A stretch of DNA of 64,000 nt, taken from Sphingobium sp. SYK-6 (GTDB lineage: Bacteria; Pseudomonadota; Alphaproteobacteria; Sphingomonadales; Sphingomonadaceae). The notes beneath the pieces were generated by a model. It was not told the DNA's origin and did no database searches. It saw nothing but the letters and a program-made list of their open reading frames with translations. Location of the stretch: the NCBI RefSeq assembly GCF_000283515.1, contig NC_015976.1:248001-312000 (forward strand), read 5' to 3'. The translations under genes and the position numbers were made by a program. Positions 27,023-36,507 of this stretch are shown piece after piece. Every line of letters starts with the position of its first letter. Position 1 is the stretch's first letter.

Positions 27023-28561
27023 ATGATCTTTGGCCGCATCAAGCCGCTGGACGCCATTCTCGCCACTGCCGAAAAGAAATCGCTGCACCGCTCGCTGGGG
27101 GCTTTCCAGCTCACCATGCTGGGCATTGGCGCAGTCATCGGCACCGGCATTTTCGTTCTGACCGCCGAGGCCGCCCAGAAGGCGGGCCCCGGCATGATGA
27201 TCAGCTTCATCATCGCGGGTTTCGTCTGCGCCGTCGCGGCGCTCTGCTATGCGGAAATGGCCTCGATGGTGCCGGTGTCCGGCTCGGCCTACACTTACAG
27301 CTATGCCGTCATGGGCGAGATCATCGCATGGATGGTCGGCTGGGCACTCATCCTCGAATATGCCGTGGCGGCGGGCGCCGTGTCGGTCGGCTGGTCCGGC
27401 TATGTCATCGGCCTGATCGAGCACGCCTTTTCCATAGACATACCTGATCTGCTGGTGCTGGGCCCGTTCGATGGCGGCCTCATTAACCTGCCGGCGATGC
27501 TCATCGCCGGGCTCGTGACCTGGCTGCTGGTCATCGGCACCAAGGAAAGCGCGACCGTCAATGCCGTTCTCGTCGCCATCAAGGTGACGGCGCTCACCTT
27601 GTTCATCATCCTCGCGATCCCGGTCATGAACAGCGAACAGTTCTCGCCGTTCGCGCCCACCGGCTTCCTGGGCATCTCGATGGCGGCGGCATCGATCTTC
27701 TTCGCTTATGTGGGCTTCGACGCGGTGTCGACGGCGGCTGAGGAAACGAGGAACCCGCAGCGCAACATGCCCATCGGCCTCATCGGCAGCCTTCTCTTCT
27801 GCACCGTCTTCTACCTGCTGGTGGCAGCGGGCGTCATCGGGGCGCCGGGCCTCTCCAGCCAGCCGGTGCGTGACGCGGCGGGCCTGGTGCTCGAGCCCGG
27901 CAGTCGCGAACTCGCCAGCCAATGCGCGGCGCGCGCGGCGGAAGGCTTCAAGGACGTGGTCTGTTCCAAGGAAGCGCTGGCCTTCACGCTGCGCGAGATC
28001 GGCTGGCCGCAGATCGGCAACCTGCTCGGCCTCGCCGCCGGGCTCGCCCTGCCCTCCGTCATCCTCATGATGATGTTCGGCCAGACCCGCATCTTCTTCG
28101 TCATGAGCCGCGACGGGCTGCTGCCCCCGGCCTTCTCGAAGATCCATCCGCGCTTCAACACGCCGCACGTCATCACGATCATCACCGGCGTCTTCGTGGC
28201 GCTGTTCGCGGCCTTCTTCCCGGTCGGCCAGCTCGCCAACATCTCCAACTCCGGCACGCTGTTCGCCTTCGCCGCCGTGTCCATCGCAGTCCTTGCCCTG
28301 CGCCGGACGGATCCCAAGCGCCACCGGCCGTTCCGTACACCCGCCGTCTATCTCACAGCGCCGATCGCGATCGCCGGCTGTGCCTATCTGTTCATCAGCC
28401 TCGATCACAAGAGCATCATTCTCTTCCTGATCTGGGCAATCATCGGCCTGGCCGTCTATTTCGGATACAGCCGCAAGCGCAGCCATGTCGGCCTTGGCCA
28501 TGTCGAAGTGCATGAGGACGATCCGGACGCGCCGCCGCAGCCGGTGCCGCCAGTCAACTGA
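27023..28561 (+). CDS. APC superfamily amino-acid permease
   Basis: 512 residues with about 12 membrane helices. The first helix has GAVIGTGIFVLTAEAA, the unwound substrate-binding signature of the APC superfamily, and helix 3/4 carries YAEMASMVPVSGSAYTYSY. The fold and length fit the cationic amino-acid transporter (CAT/YfnA-like) group, but substrate cannot be assigned. A longer external loop after helix 7 contains two Cys (SQCAARAAEGFKDVVCSKE). A promoter candidate lies 60 bases upstream and a strong terminator downstream, so it is probably a single-gene unit. Confidence 0.93.
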   Translation: MIFGRIKPLDAILATAEKKSLHRSLGAFQLTMLGIGAVIGTGIFVLTAEAAQKAGPGMMISFIIAGFVCAVAALCYAEMASMVPVSGSAYTYSYAVMGEIIAWMVGWALILEYAVAAGAVSVGWSGYVIGLIEHAFSIDIPDLLVLGPFDGGLINLPAMLIAGLVTWLLVIGTKESATVNAVLVAIKVTALTLFIILAIPVMNSEQFSPFAPTGFLGISMAAASIFFAYVGFDAVSTAAEETRNPQRNMPIGLIGSLLFCTVFYLLVAAGVIGAPGLSSQPVRDAAGLVLEPGSRELASQCAARAAEGFKDVVCSKEALAFTLREIGWPQIGNLLGLAAGLALPSVILMMMFGQTRIFFVMSRDGLLPPAFSKIHPRFNTPHVITIITGVFVALFAAFFPVGQLANISNSGTLFAFAAVSIAVLALRRTDPKRHRPFRTPAVYLTAPIAIAGCAYLFISLDHKSIILFLIWAIIGLAVYFGYSRKRSHVGLGHVEVHEDDPDAPPQPVPPVN

Positions 28562-28585
28562 CCGTCTCGCGAACGGGACAAAGGA

Positions 28586-28619
28586 AAAGGGCCGCCCGGG
28601 GATCACCGGGCGGCCCTTT
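28586..28619. terminator. Bidirectional terminator between the permease and the MetE-like gene
   Basis: A 14-bp perfect stem (28586-28599 with 28606-28619), 6-base loop, A-tract on the left and T-tract on the right. It lies between convergent genes and can serve both. Confidence 0.88.
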
Positions 28620-28659
28620 CCTGTTTCATCCGTGGGGCAGTGAGCGCCCCGGCGCGTTC

Positions 28660-29775
28660 TCAGGCGCTACCCCAGACTTCCTCGGCCACTTCGACCACCA
28701 GCTCCATCTTCGCCTTCTGCTGCTCGACCTCGATGTCGTTGCCATGCACCGTCGATGCGAAACCGCACTGGGGCGACAGAGCGAGCTGGTCGAGCGGCGC
28801 GAACTTCGCGGCTTCCTCGATACGCCGCTTGATCTCGTCCTTGGTCTCCAGCTCGCCGAGCTTGGTGGTAACGAGGCCCAGCACCACGATCTTGCCCTTG
28901 GGCAGAAAACGCAGCGGCGCGAAATCGCCTGAACGGGCGTCATCATATTCGAGCAGGAAGCTGTCGATCGCCAGTTCGTTGAACATGATCTCGGCGACCG
29001 GCTCATAGCCGCCCTCGGCCGCCCAGCTCGAGCGGAAATTGCCCCGGCACAGATGCACGGCGGTGAACATGTCGTCCGGCGCCGTCGCGATCGCATCGTT
29101 GATCATCTTGGCATAATGGCGCGGCAGATCATCGGGATCGAGGCCCCGCTTGCGGGCATTCTCGCGCTGCGTGTCGTCGCACAGATAAGCGAGGTTGGTG
29201 TCATCGAGCTGCAGATAGCGGCAGCCGGCATCGGCGAGATCGGCGACTTCCTCCTGATAAGCGGCCGCGACGTCGGCGAAGAACTCGGTCATGTCGGGAT
29301 AGGCCGCCTCGCTGATCCCTTCGCGCCCGGCGCGGAAATGGAGCATCGTGGGGGAGGGGATCGTGACCTTCGGCGTCTCGCGCGTGACACTCGCCAGGAA
29401 CTCATAGTCCGCGCGCTGGATCGGCTTGGCATGGCCGATCTTCCCGGTCACCACCATCTTGGGCGGGGCGAAATGCACGTCCTTGCCGATGGCATTGTGG
29501 AACGCCACTTCCATGCCGCCCTGCTCCTCGATGCCGGCGAGCTGGAGCAGGAAATCGGTGTGGAAGAACTTGCGGCGATACTCGCCGTCCGTGATGGCCT
29601 TGAGGCCGACGCTTTCCTGAAAGGCGACCACGCCACGGATCGCTTCGTCCTCGACCGCGCGCAGCGCCGCCGCGTCGATCTTGCCCTGGGCGAAGTCGTC
29701 CCGGGCGTCGAGCAACGCCTTGGGGCGCAGGAAGCTGCCGACATGATCGGCGCGAAACGGTGGTCTGGACGGCAT
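28660..29775 (-). CDS. Cobalamin-independent methionine synthase family protein (MetE C-terminal-like)
   Basis: 371 residues, about half the size of MetE, corresponding to its catalytic C-terminal barrel. It opens with RADHVGSFLRP and holds QLDDTNLAYL, the CRGNFRSS stretch (His-x-Cys in VHLCRGN) and LSPQCGFAST near the end; the two Cys and His are in zinc-site positions of this family. Related proteins (YxjG/YxjH type) transfer methyl groups to homocysteine or similar thiols. The ATG at 29775 has AAGGAG 6 bases upstream. An unusual AT-rich palindrome overlaps its promoter region, suggesting repressor control. Confidence 0.85.
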   Translation of the reverse strand: MPSRPPFRADHVGSFLRPKALLDARDDFAQGKIDAAALRAVEDEAIRGVVAFQESVGLKAITDGEYRRKFFHTDFLLQLAGIEEQGGMEVAFHNAIGKDVHFAPPKMVVTGKIGHAKPIQRADYEFLASVTRETPKVTIPSPTMLHFRAGREGISEAAYPDMTEFFADVAAAYQEEVADLADAGCRYLQLDDTNLAYLCDDTQRENARKRGLDPDDLPRHYAKMINDAIATAPDDMFTAVHLCRGNFRSSWAAEGGYEPVAEIMFNELAIDSFLLEYDDARSGDFAPLRFLPKGKIVVLGLVTTKLGELETKDEIKRRIEEAAKFAPLDQLALSPQCGFASTVHGNDIEVEQQKAKMELVVEVAEEVWGSA

Positions 29776-29835
29776 GATCTTCTCCTTCGGGCGCGGCGCG
29801 GGGCGACCCGTCCGCTCAATCTGCAACAACATCAT

Positions 29836-29867
29836 ATAAAGCATTCTTTATATATAGGAAGCTTTAT
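29836..29867. promoter_or_regulatory. Operator-like imperfect 32-bp palindrome upstream of the MetE-like gene
   Basis: ATAAAGC (29836-29842) and GCTTTAT (29861-29867) flank a TATATA centre. Over 16 symmetric pairs, 13 match. It is an AT-rich island in GC-rich DNA and covers the spacer and -10 of the promoter below. Confidence 0.6.
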
Positions 29868-29874
29868 GTCGCAA
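29847..29874 (-). promoter_or_regulatory. Candidate promoter of the MetE-like gene
   Basis: On the minus strand, TTGCGA (29874-29869), 16 bases, TATAAA (29852-29847). Transcription would begin near 29840, about 65 bases before the ATG. The -10 lies inside the palindrome. Confidence 0.5.
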
Positions 29875-30006
29875 AAGGCCGCCAATTCCATCGTTCGCGG
29901 AACACGGCCCGGAGGGCGCGAGCCGCCAACCTGCACCCCGCAGGAATGCGCGCGTTGTCTCTGGCGATGAAAATTCGGCTCCGGTCGGCCTCGAGCCGTC
30001 TGGAAT

Positions 30007-30432
30007 TCAGGTGCCCAGAAGATGCAGGGCGATCTCGCGATGGTGCGGCCTGCGGCGATGCTCCACGAGGTAGATGCCCTGCCAGGTGCCGAGCGCAAGC
30101 GCGCCGCCGATCAGCGGGATCGAGAGCGTCACACCCGTCACCATGGCCCGGATATGCGCGGGCATGTCGTCCGGCCCCTCATCGTCATGGGCGTAGGGAT
30201 GATCTTCCGGTGCGGCCCGGTCCAGCCAGTCGAGCAGGTCGCGGCGGACGGCCGGCGCGGCATTCTCCTGGATGGTCAACGAAGCGGAGGTATGCCGGCA
30301 GAGCAGCGTCAGCAGCCCTTCGTTCATGCCTTGCCCCGTCACCCATGAAGTAATCTCGTCCGTGACTTCGACCAGCGCGCGGCCGGGCGTGCGCACGCGG
30401 ATGATGCGGCTTGCCTGCCGCAGCTCAGCCAT
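30007..30432 (-). CDS. YjbQ / UPF0047 family protein
   Basis: 141 residues. The diagnostic motifs are LLCRHTSASLTIQEN and, near the end, GTWQGIYLVEHRRRPHHREIALHLLG (read in two parts). Some family members can act as weak thiamine-phosphate synthases in complementation tests, but the native function is unsettled. The His residues around HTSAS and the C-terminus suggest a metal site. Last gene of a minus-strand unit, 15 bases after the lipoprotein gene. Confidence 0.9.
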   Translation of the reverse strand: MAELRQASRIIRVRTPGRALVEVTDEITSWVTGQGMNEGLLTLLCRHTSASLTIQENAAPAVRRDLLDWLDRAAPEDHPYAHDDEGPDDMPAHIRAMVTGVTLSIPLIGGALALGTWQGIYLVEHRRRPHHREIALHLLGT

Positions 30433-30447
30433 GCGGGGAACGGCGGC

Positions 30448-31032
30448 TCAGGCGCATCCCTCGACCCACTGGACCTGTTCCCAGTTGCCGAAACGGTAGC
30501 TCTGCACGGTCTTGCCGTCCGTCTCCACGATCAGGCCGCGCGGCGCGCCTGCCTCATGCACCACCAGATAATGACCTTCCGGCCCGGTATAGGGATGCGG
30601 CTGGACCACGGCGCGGCCGCCGAGCCGCCGCAGCGCCTCGGCTTCGCTCTGGCCGACGCGGAGGCCGCCCAGGGTCGGATGTGCAGGCGTCGCGACATCG
30701 ATCCGCGTCACGACCGGCCCGTCGAGCATGAGGAACACGTCCGGCAGGGACGTGATGCGCGCATAGGAGCAGGTCGAGCCGGGCAGCGGTTCGTCGGTCC
30801 GGATCGCCACGCCCGCGCTGCGCAGATCGGCCGCACGCGCGCCGATGCGCACGGGGCCGAGCCGGTCGAAGGGCGCGCTGTCCTCATCGGGCGCTGCCTC
30901 GGACGCGTCTTCCTCGGAAACAATGACGGTGTCGACGTCATTGGCCGCGGCGAGATTGGCTTCATCCTCGCGCGTCGGCCCGCCGCAAGCGGCAAGGGCG
31001 GCGAGCATCAGCAGCGGCCAGGTGCGTGTCAT
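30448..31032 (-). CDS. Predicted lipoprotein of unknown function
   Basis: 194 residues. [18 protein letters not shown] is a lipoprotein signal with lipobox LAAC. An acidic linker ([20 protein letters not shown] in part) leads to a domain with [12 protein letters not shown] and [16 protein letters not shown], two repeat-like elements that resemble those in small proteins that sense or bind at the envelope. The ATG at 31032 overlaps the aroC stop (ATGA), giving strong start evidence. No named family recognised. Confidence 0.8.
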   Translation of the reverse strand: MTRTWPLLMLAALAACGGPTREDEANLAAANDVDTVIVSEEDASEAAPDEDSAPFDRLGPVRIGARAADLRSAGVAIRTDEPLPGSTCSYARITSLPDVFLMLDGPVVTRIDVATPAHPTLGGLRVGQSEAEALRRLGGRAVVQPHPYTGPEGHYLVVHEAGAPRGLIVETDGKTVQSYRFGNWEQVQWVEGCA

Positions 31033-32099
31033 CCACATTGGGCCCTGTGTAGCAGCTTCTGGTCGGCGAGTACCAGTGCCACCATGGCCTCGACAACCGG
31101 CACGCCGCGAATGCCGACGCAAGGGTCGTGCCGGCCCTTCGTCCTGATCTCGGTCGCCTCGCCCTCGCGCGTGACGGTTTCGACGGGGATCAGGATGGAA
31201 CTGGTCGGCTTGAAGGCCACACGCAGGCGGATCGGCTGGCCCGTGGCGATGCCGCCCGCGATTCCGCCGGCATGGTTGGCCAGGAAGATGGGCGTATGGC
31301 CATTGCCGGGCCGCATGGGATCGGCATTCTGCTCGCCGCGCAGGCGGGCGGCAGCGAAGCCATCGCCGATCTCGACGCCCTTGACGGCATTGATGCCCAT
31401 GCAGGCCGCCGCTAGCTCGCTGTCCAGCTTGGCATAGAGCGGCGCGCCCCAGCCGGCCGGCACGCCGGTCGCGACGCACTCGACCACCGCGCCGAGCGAG
31501 GAGCCGTCCTTGCGCGCCGCGTCCACCAGCGCTTCCCAGCGGGCGGCTGCCTTGGCATCCGGGCAGAAGAAGGGATTGTTGCCGATCTCGGTGGGATTGA
31601 AGTTCGCCGGATCGATCGCATCGCCGCCAATCTCGCTCACATAGCCGGTGATCTGCACCTGCGGGATGACCAGCCGCGCCACCGCGCCCGCCGCGACCCG
31701 GCTCGCCGTCTCCCGCGCGGAGGAGCGTCCGCCGCCGCGATAGTCCCGGAAGCCATATTTGGCGTCATAGGCATAGTCGGCATGGCCAGGCCGGTAAGCC
31801 TGCGCGACTTCGGAATAATCCTTCGAGCGCTGGTCGACATTCTCGATCATCAGGCTGATGGGCGTGCCCGTCGTCAACCCCTCGAACACGCCCGAGAGGA
31901 TCCGTACCTGATCGGGCTCCTGCCGCTGCGTGGTGAAGCGGGAGGTGCCCGGCCGGCGCTTGTCCAGCCAGGGCTGGATGTCGCTTTCCGAAAGCGCGAT
32001 GCCGGGCGGACAGCCATCCACCACGGCGCCGATCGCCGGGCCGTGGCTCTCGCCCCATGTGGTGAAGCGGAAGCTCCGCCCGAAGGTGTTGAAGCTCAT
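31029..32099 (-). CDS. aroC: Chorismate synthase AroC
   Basis: Last step of the shikimate pathway: EPSP to chorismate with reduced FMN. 356 residues. Signatures [24 protein letters not shown] and [18 protein letters not shown] are all present. Seven bases separate it from fabI and it overlaps the lipoprotein gene, so it belongs to a five-gene unit. Confidence 0.98.
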   Translation of the reverse strand: MSFNTFGRSFRFTTWGESHGPAIGAVVDGCPPGIALSESDIQPWLDKRRPGTSRFTTQRQEPDQVRILSGVFEGLTTGTPISLMIENVDQRSKDYSEVAQAYRPGHADYAYDAKYGFRDYRGGGRSSARETASRVAAGAVARLVIPQVQITGYVSEIGGDAIDPANFNPTEIGNNPFFCPDAKAAARWEALVDAARKDGSSLGAVVECVATGVPAGWGAPLYAKLDSELAAACMGINAVKGVEIGDGFAAARLRGEQNADPMRPGNGHTPIFLANHAGGIAGGIATGQPIRLRVAFKPTSSILIPVETVTREGEATEIRTKGRHDPCVGIRGVPVVEAMVALVLADQKLLHRAQCG

Positions 32100-32106
32100 G
32101 CGCGCG

Positions 32107-32910
32107 TCAGCTGAGCGCGATGTCTGGCGCGTCCTCGGCTTTCATCCCGATGACATTATAGCCCGCGTCGACATGGTGGATCTCGCCGGTCACGCCCGAG
32201 GCCAGATCGGACAGCAGGTAGAGGCCGGCGCCGCCCACATCCTCGATGGTGACGTTGCGCCGCAGGGGCGAGTTCAGCTCGTTCCACTTCATGATGTAGC
32301 GGAAATCGCCGATGCCGGAGGCGGCGAGCGTCTTGATCGGCCCGGCGGAAACGGCATTCACCCGGATATTCTCCGGCCCCAGGTCCATCGCGAGATATTT
32401 GACGCTCGTCTCGAGCGCCGCCTTGGCAACACCCATGACGTTGTAATGCGGGATGACCTTCTCGGCGCCGTAATAAGTCAGCGTCAGGATGGATCCGCCA
32501 TTCGCCATCATCGGCACCGCGCGCTTGGTCACCGCGACGAAGCTGTAGGCCGAGACGTTCATGGTCAGGAGGAAATTCTCCAGGCTGGTGTCGACATATC
32601 GGCCGCGCAGCTCGTTCTTGTCCGAGAAGCCGATGGCGTGGACCAGGAAATCGATCGTCGGCCAGCGCTCGGCAAGCTGTGCGAAGCAGGTGTCGATCGA
32701 CGCCATGTCCGCAACGTCACAGGAGAGGAGGAAATCGGATCCCAGCTCCTCCGCGAGCGGGCGCACGCGCCGCTCCAGCGCCTCGCCCAGATAGGAAAAG
32801 GCAAGCTCCGCCCCCTGGGCATGCAGCGCCTTCGCGATGCCCCAGGCCAGCGACTTGTCGTTGGCGAGGCCCATGATGAGCCCCCGTTTGCCTGCCATCA
32901 GGCCTGTCAT
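32107..32910 (-). CDS. fabI: Enoyl-ACP reductase FabI (NADH)
   Basis: Final reduction in the fatty-acid elongation cycle. 267 residues, SDR fold with the FabI-type cofactor motif [16 protein letters not shown]. Catalytic residues fall on E. coli numbering: Tyr146, Tyr156 and Lys163 in [27 protein letters not shown] keeps the Gly at the triclosan-contact loop. The start overlaps the yihY stop by four bases (ATGA). Confidence 0.97.
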   Translation of the reverse strand: MTGLMAGKRGLIMGLANDKSLAWGIAKALHAQGAELAFSYLGEALERRVRPLAEELGSDFLLSCDVADMASIDTCFAQLAERWPTIDFLVHAIGFSDKNELRGRYVDTSLENFLLTMNVSAYSFVAVTKRAVPMMANGGSILTLTYYGAEKVIPHYNVMGVAKAALETSVKYLAMDLGPENIRVNAVSAGPIKTLAASGIGDFRYIMKWNELNSPLRRNVTIEDVGGAGLYLLSDLASGVTGEIHHVDAGYNVIGMKAEDAPDIALS

Positions 32911-33872
32911 GCAGTCGGCTCCTCCGTCTCTTCCGCTGGCTCTTCTTCCTCGTCATCCTCGGGGAAATCGGCCAGCGCCGCATTGAGTTCGGCGCCAATT
33001 ACCACGCCGAGCCCGATGATGAAGAAAAAAATGAGGGCCAGCATCGCGCCCGCCAGACCGCCATAAGTGAGGCTGTAGCTGGAGATGCGGGAAAGGAAGA
33101 TAGGCAGGAGCAGCGACGTGCCATACCACCACAGGGCCGTGAAGGCAGCGCCGGGCCATTTCGGGAACGGGCCGGTGCGATAGCGCCCCGGCGTCAGCGC
33201 GACGAACAGGAAATAGAGCGCCAGGAACAGGAAGGCGGTCGGCACCAGTCGGTAGGCGGTGATGAGGCCGAACGCCTTGTCCGCCACCGGGAAGAATTTC
33301 TCGATCACGGTCTCGACCGCGGCGAGCAGCACTTGCAGCGACAGCGCCACCAGCGCGCCCAGAACGCTGAGAATGATGAGCCCCATCGCGCGCAGGCGGT
33401 AATGCCAGAAGGGCTGCTTGGAGCGCGTGCCATAAGCGCGGCGCAAGATATCCCGGATCGTCTCGATGAGGCTGCCGACGGTCCACAGGCCGACCAGCGC
33501 GCCGATCCACAAGAGATTGCCCGTCCGCGCGCTCAGAACGTCCGTGATGGCGGGGCGCAGCACGTCCGCCACATTGGGGGGAACGGTGAGCAGGAAGCCG
33601 TTCACCGTGGCGATCCCCGCCTGTGTCCGCCCCAGCAACTGCGCAATGGCGGCGGCGAGGATGAAGAAGGGAAACACTGCGACGAGAGTCAGATAGGCAA
33701 GATTGCCCGCGTGAATGAACCCGTCCGTATAGACGCCCACCGCCACCCGCTTCAGCACCGTGATCGCGCGGGCGCCCACCCGGCTCCGCCGGATGCCGGC
33801 ATGCAGGCGCGCACCGCGCTCGCGCAGCCGTCGGCGCCGGGCTTCCGGCGATTCGGGAGACAGGCCAAGCAT
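32907..33872 (-). CDS. YihY/BrkB family inner-membrane protein
   Basis: 321 residues with about six membrane helices. Family motifs include AGNLAYLTLVAVFPFF near the first helix and TYGGLAGAMLALIFFFIIGLGVVIGAELNA (read in two parts) near the last. The tail is very acidic (DDEEEEPAEETEEP). The family was once called ribonuclease BN by mistake; its role is unsettled. Head of the unit yihY-fabI-aroC-lipoprotein-yjbQ. Confidence 0.93.
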   Translation of the reverse strand: MLGLSPESPEARRRRLRERGARLHAGIRRSRVGARAITVLKRVAVGVYTDGFIHAGNLAYLTLVAVFPFFILAAAIAQLLGRTQAGIATVNGFLLTVPPNVADVLRPAITDVLSARTGNLLWIGALVGLWTVGSLIETIRDILRRAYGTRSKQPFWHYRLRAMGLIILSVLGALVALSLQVLLAAVETVIEKFFPVADKAFGLITAYRLVPTAFLFLALYFLFVALTPGRYRTGPFPKWPGAAFTALWWYGTSLLLPIFLSRISSYSLTYGGLAGAMLALIFFFIIGLGVVIGAELNAALADFPEDDEEEEPAEETEEPTA

Positions 33873-34008
33873 GGATCAGATCTCCGGGCGGGATGATGTC
33901 ATGCGTCCAGCCGATCCTTTACATCGCGAGCCCAGCGCCACGGCACGGGCCCGTGCTTTCGCAGGATTGCGCGCCGCTTTCAACGCCGCCGGCCCGGCAA
34001 TCGGCCGA

Positions 34009-34950
34009 TCACACGCCCAGATGGGCCCGCAGCGGCCGGCTGTCCGACCAGTCCTCGGCAAAGGTCTTCAGTGCCGGATCGTGCGCCGGGAGATCGATCA
34101 ACAGAGTCACGAGCTGGTCTCCGCGCCCGCCCTGCTTGTGCGTGAAGCCCTTGCCCTTGAGGCGCAGCGTCTGGCCCGAGCGCGCGCCGGCCGGTACGGC
34201 GAGCATGACAGGCCCGTCCACCGTCGGCACCTTCACCCGCGCGCCGTTCACGGCCTCGTTGAGGCTGATCGGCAGGTCGAGCCGGACATTGTCGCCCTCC
34301 TTTTCGAAGAAGGGATGCGGCGCCACCTCGATGGTGACGATGGCGTCGCCTGCGCCGGCAGCCCCCGGCTGGCCCTTGCCGGAGAGCTTCATCTGCGTGC
34401 CGCTCTCCACGCCGGCGGGCAGCTTGAGGTCGATCGTCTTGCCGTCAGCGAGCGTGATGCGCTGCGGCGCAAGCGTCGCGGCGTCCACGAAGGGAACCGA
34501 GAGGCGATAGCTCATATTGGCGCCGCGCTGGGGCGGCGCGCTCCGCCCCCCGAACCCGCCGAAGGGGCCGCCGCTGCGACGCCCGCCGCCACCGAACAAT
34601 CCCTCGAAGATGTCGCCGAAGTCGGCACCGCCCGCCCCGAACTCGAATTCCGCGCCGGGGCCGCCGCCGCGCGAGTAGGCCGAGTAGCCCTGGCCGCCGC
34701 CATTGCCGAACCCGAAAGGATGAGTGGGATTGCCGTCGGCATCGATCTCGCCACGGTCAAACTGCGCGCGCTTGTCCTTGTCGGACAGCAGATCATAAGC
34801 GCGCGTGACCTCAGCGAATTTCTCCGCGGCCTTGGGATTGTCCTGATTCCGGTCGGGATGAAGCTCCTTCGCGAGCTTGCGATAGGCGGACTTGATCGCT
34901 TTCTCGTCCGCGCTCCGCGAAACACCCAGTAGGGAATATGGATCAGCCAT
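34009..34950 (-). CDS. DnaJ family cochaperone without zinc finger (CbpA-like, type II)
   Basis: 313 residues. J domain at residues 1-70 with the HPD motif at 31-33, a Gly/Phe-rich linker (FGFGNGGGQGYSAY and GGADFGDIFEGLFGGGG), then the two C-terminal substrate-binding domains (LPAGVESGTQMKLSGKG and VPAGARSGQTLRLKGKG). The CxxCxGxG zinc repeats of DnaJ are absent. It would stimulate DnaK. Start MADPYSLLGV was chosen at 34950; the ATG at 34959 is possible. Confidence 0.93.
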   Translation of the reverse strand: MADPYSLLGVSRSADEKAIKSAYRKLAKELHPDRNQDNPKAAEKFAEVTRAYDLLSDKDKRAQFDRGEIDADGNPTHPFGFGNGGGQGYSAYSRGGGPGAEFEFGAGGADFGDIFEGLFGGGGRRSGGPFGGFGGRSAPPQRGANMSYRLSVPFVDAATLAPQRITLADGKTIDLKLPAGVESGTQMKLSGKGQPGAAGAGDAIVTIEVAPHPFFEKEGDNVRLDLPISLNEAVNGARVKVPTVDGPVMLAVPAGARSGQTLRLKGKGFTHKQGGRGDQLVTLLIDLPAHDPALKTFAEDWSDSRPLRAHLGV

Positions 34951-35056
34951 TTCGTTCAATCACCCGTTCGCCCCGGCGCGCATGCGCCACCTGCATTCAT
35001 CTGGCAACTGCAGGGGCCCGCCGCAAGTGGGTGACGGGGCGGTACTGACGCTGAAT

Positions 35057-35758
35057 CTAGCGGCGAGCGAGGGTTTCGCCGCTCTTCCCGGGAAAGCCAT
35101 CGAACAATGCGTCGGCCAGCCGCGTGGCGATGGCTTGGTCCGTCCAGCGGGAATCGCCTTCGCGCGTGGCCATCTCGGCCCTGCCTTCCCAGAGCGCCTT
35201 GCCGGTCGCGCGGTCAAGGACGCGGGCTTCCAGCCGGGTGGAGACGAGCGCCTTGCGCGGCTTGGTGAGATCGACCCCCACGGCCATACCGACCATCGAG
35301 CCATAGTTCGAAACGCCCACCGCCATCTCGCCACTCACCGGCTTGCGCTTCTGCTCCTCGGGCACGAGCACGTCGCGCACGATGCGGATCTCGGCGATCT
35401 GCCCGCCTTCGGGGCTGGCTTTCATCGTGTCATAGCCGGCCTTCACGAGCTGGTCTATGACGGCGGCTTCGTAGACCGCGGGCTCACCGGCCCTGGCTTC
35501 CCCGCCCGTGGTCGCGGTGACCGCGATGGGGCCGTGACCCAGCGCATCGCCGGCGTCTTCCGCGACGAAGCGCGCGGCGTCCACCTTGCCCTCGCGTTCA
35601 TCCTGCCCGCGAGCAAGGCGCGGCGAACGCCAGTCGTCAGCGCCCGCGCGAGCGCGGCCCAGTCCGGGCGTGCCCCAGCCGGGCTGCGCGGAAGCCGGCA
35701 TCGCACAAGCCAGAGCAGCGATCAGCAGCGGAAGCGAGAGAACAGGGCTGGTAGACAT
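35057..35758 (-). CDS. Exported protein of unknown function
   Basis: 233 residues. Signal peptide MSTSPVLSLPLLIAALACA ending ASA-Q. The mature part contains EIRIVRDVLVPEEQKRKP, VGVSNYGSMVGMAVGVDL and STRLEARVLDRATGKALWEGRAE, a layout like that of small periplasmic or outer-membrane-associated beta proteins (DUF4136-like is a guess). The ATG at 35758 has AAGGAGGA a few bases upstream, a strong ribosome-binding site. Divergent from pdxH. Confidence 0.75.
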   Translation of the reverse strand: MSTSPVLSLPLLIAALACAMPASAQPGWGTPGLGRARAGADDWRSPRLARGQDEREGKVDAARFVAEDAGDALGHGPIAVTATTGGEARAGEPAVYEAAVIDQLVKAGYDTMKASPEGGQIAEIRIVRDVLVPEEQKRKPVSGEMAVGVSNYGSMVGMAVGVDLTKPRKALVSTRLEARVLDRATGKALWEGRAEMATREGDSRWTDQAIATRLADALFDGFPGKSGETLARR

Positions 35759-35883
35759 GGTTCCTCCTTGAAGCACCCCATGATGCCACCCGTGCGCAGG
35801 CCTAGCCGCCACGGCCTTGCGGGCAGGTGAACAACCCCGCGCCGTCGCTCGACAGTCCGCCCGGCCCGGCGTAGGAAGCGGCC

Positions 35884-36507
35884 ATGATCAATCCCGCCGA
35901 CACCACCTCCGCCGCGCCGACCACGCTCGCCGCCGATCCCTTCATGCTGTTCGACACATGGTTCGGGGAAGCGCAGGCCAGCGAGCCGGGCGATGCGAAT
36001 GCCATGACGCTGGCGACCGCGGATGCGCGCGGCCGCCCTTCGGCGCGCATGGTGCTGCTCAAGGACCATGGGCCGGACGGCTTCACTTTCTACACCAATC
36101 TGGAAAGCCGCAAGGCGGACGACCTGATCGCCAATCCCCATGCCGCATTGCTGTTCCACTGGAAGTCATTGCGCCGCCAGATTCGCATCGAAGGGCCGGT
36201 CACCCGCGTCGACGACGCCACGGCCGACGCCTATTTCGCGAGCCGGCCCCGCGATTCGCAGATCGGCGCCTGGGCATCGGACCAGTCCCGCCCGCTCGAT
36301 GCGCGCAGCACCTTCGAGCAGCGCATCGCCGAGGCCGAAGCGCGCTTCGCGGGCGGCGCGGTGCCGCGCCCGCCGCACTGGTCGGGCTTCCGGCTCGTGC
36401 CCGAGACGATGGAATTCTGGCTGGACCGCATGTTCCGGCTGCATGAGCGCAGCCGCTACGAAGCGGACGGCGCCGGGGGCTGGCGGGCTGGATATCTCTT
36501 TCCGTGA
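35884..36507 (+). CDS. pdxH: Pyridoxamine 5'-phosphate oxidase PdxH
   Basis: Makes pyridoxal phosphate from PNP or PMP with FMN. 207 residues, close to the family norm. Motifs: GRPSARMVLLKDHGPDGFTFYTN, SRKADDLIANPHAALLFHW, and the C-terminal LVPETMEFWLDR...HERSRYE...GWRAGYLFP signature in order. Its stop overlaps the next start (GTGA). Confidence 0.97.
   Translation: MINPADTTSAAPTTLAADPFMLFDTWFGEAQASEPGDANAMTLATADARGRPSARMVLLKDHGPDGFTFYTNLESRKADDLIANPHAALLFHWKSLRRQIRIEGPVTRVDDATADAYFASRPRDSQIGAWASDQSRPLDARSTFEQRIAEAEARFAGGAVPRPPHWSGFRLVPETMEFWLDRMFRLHERSRYEADGAGGWRAGYLFP

Noticed and set aside
33943..33956. 14-bp palindrome GCACGGGCCCGTGC between yihY and the DnaJ-like gene
   Set aside because: No loop and only three T follow; not convincing as a terminator or operator.
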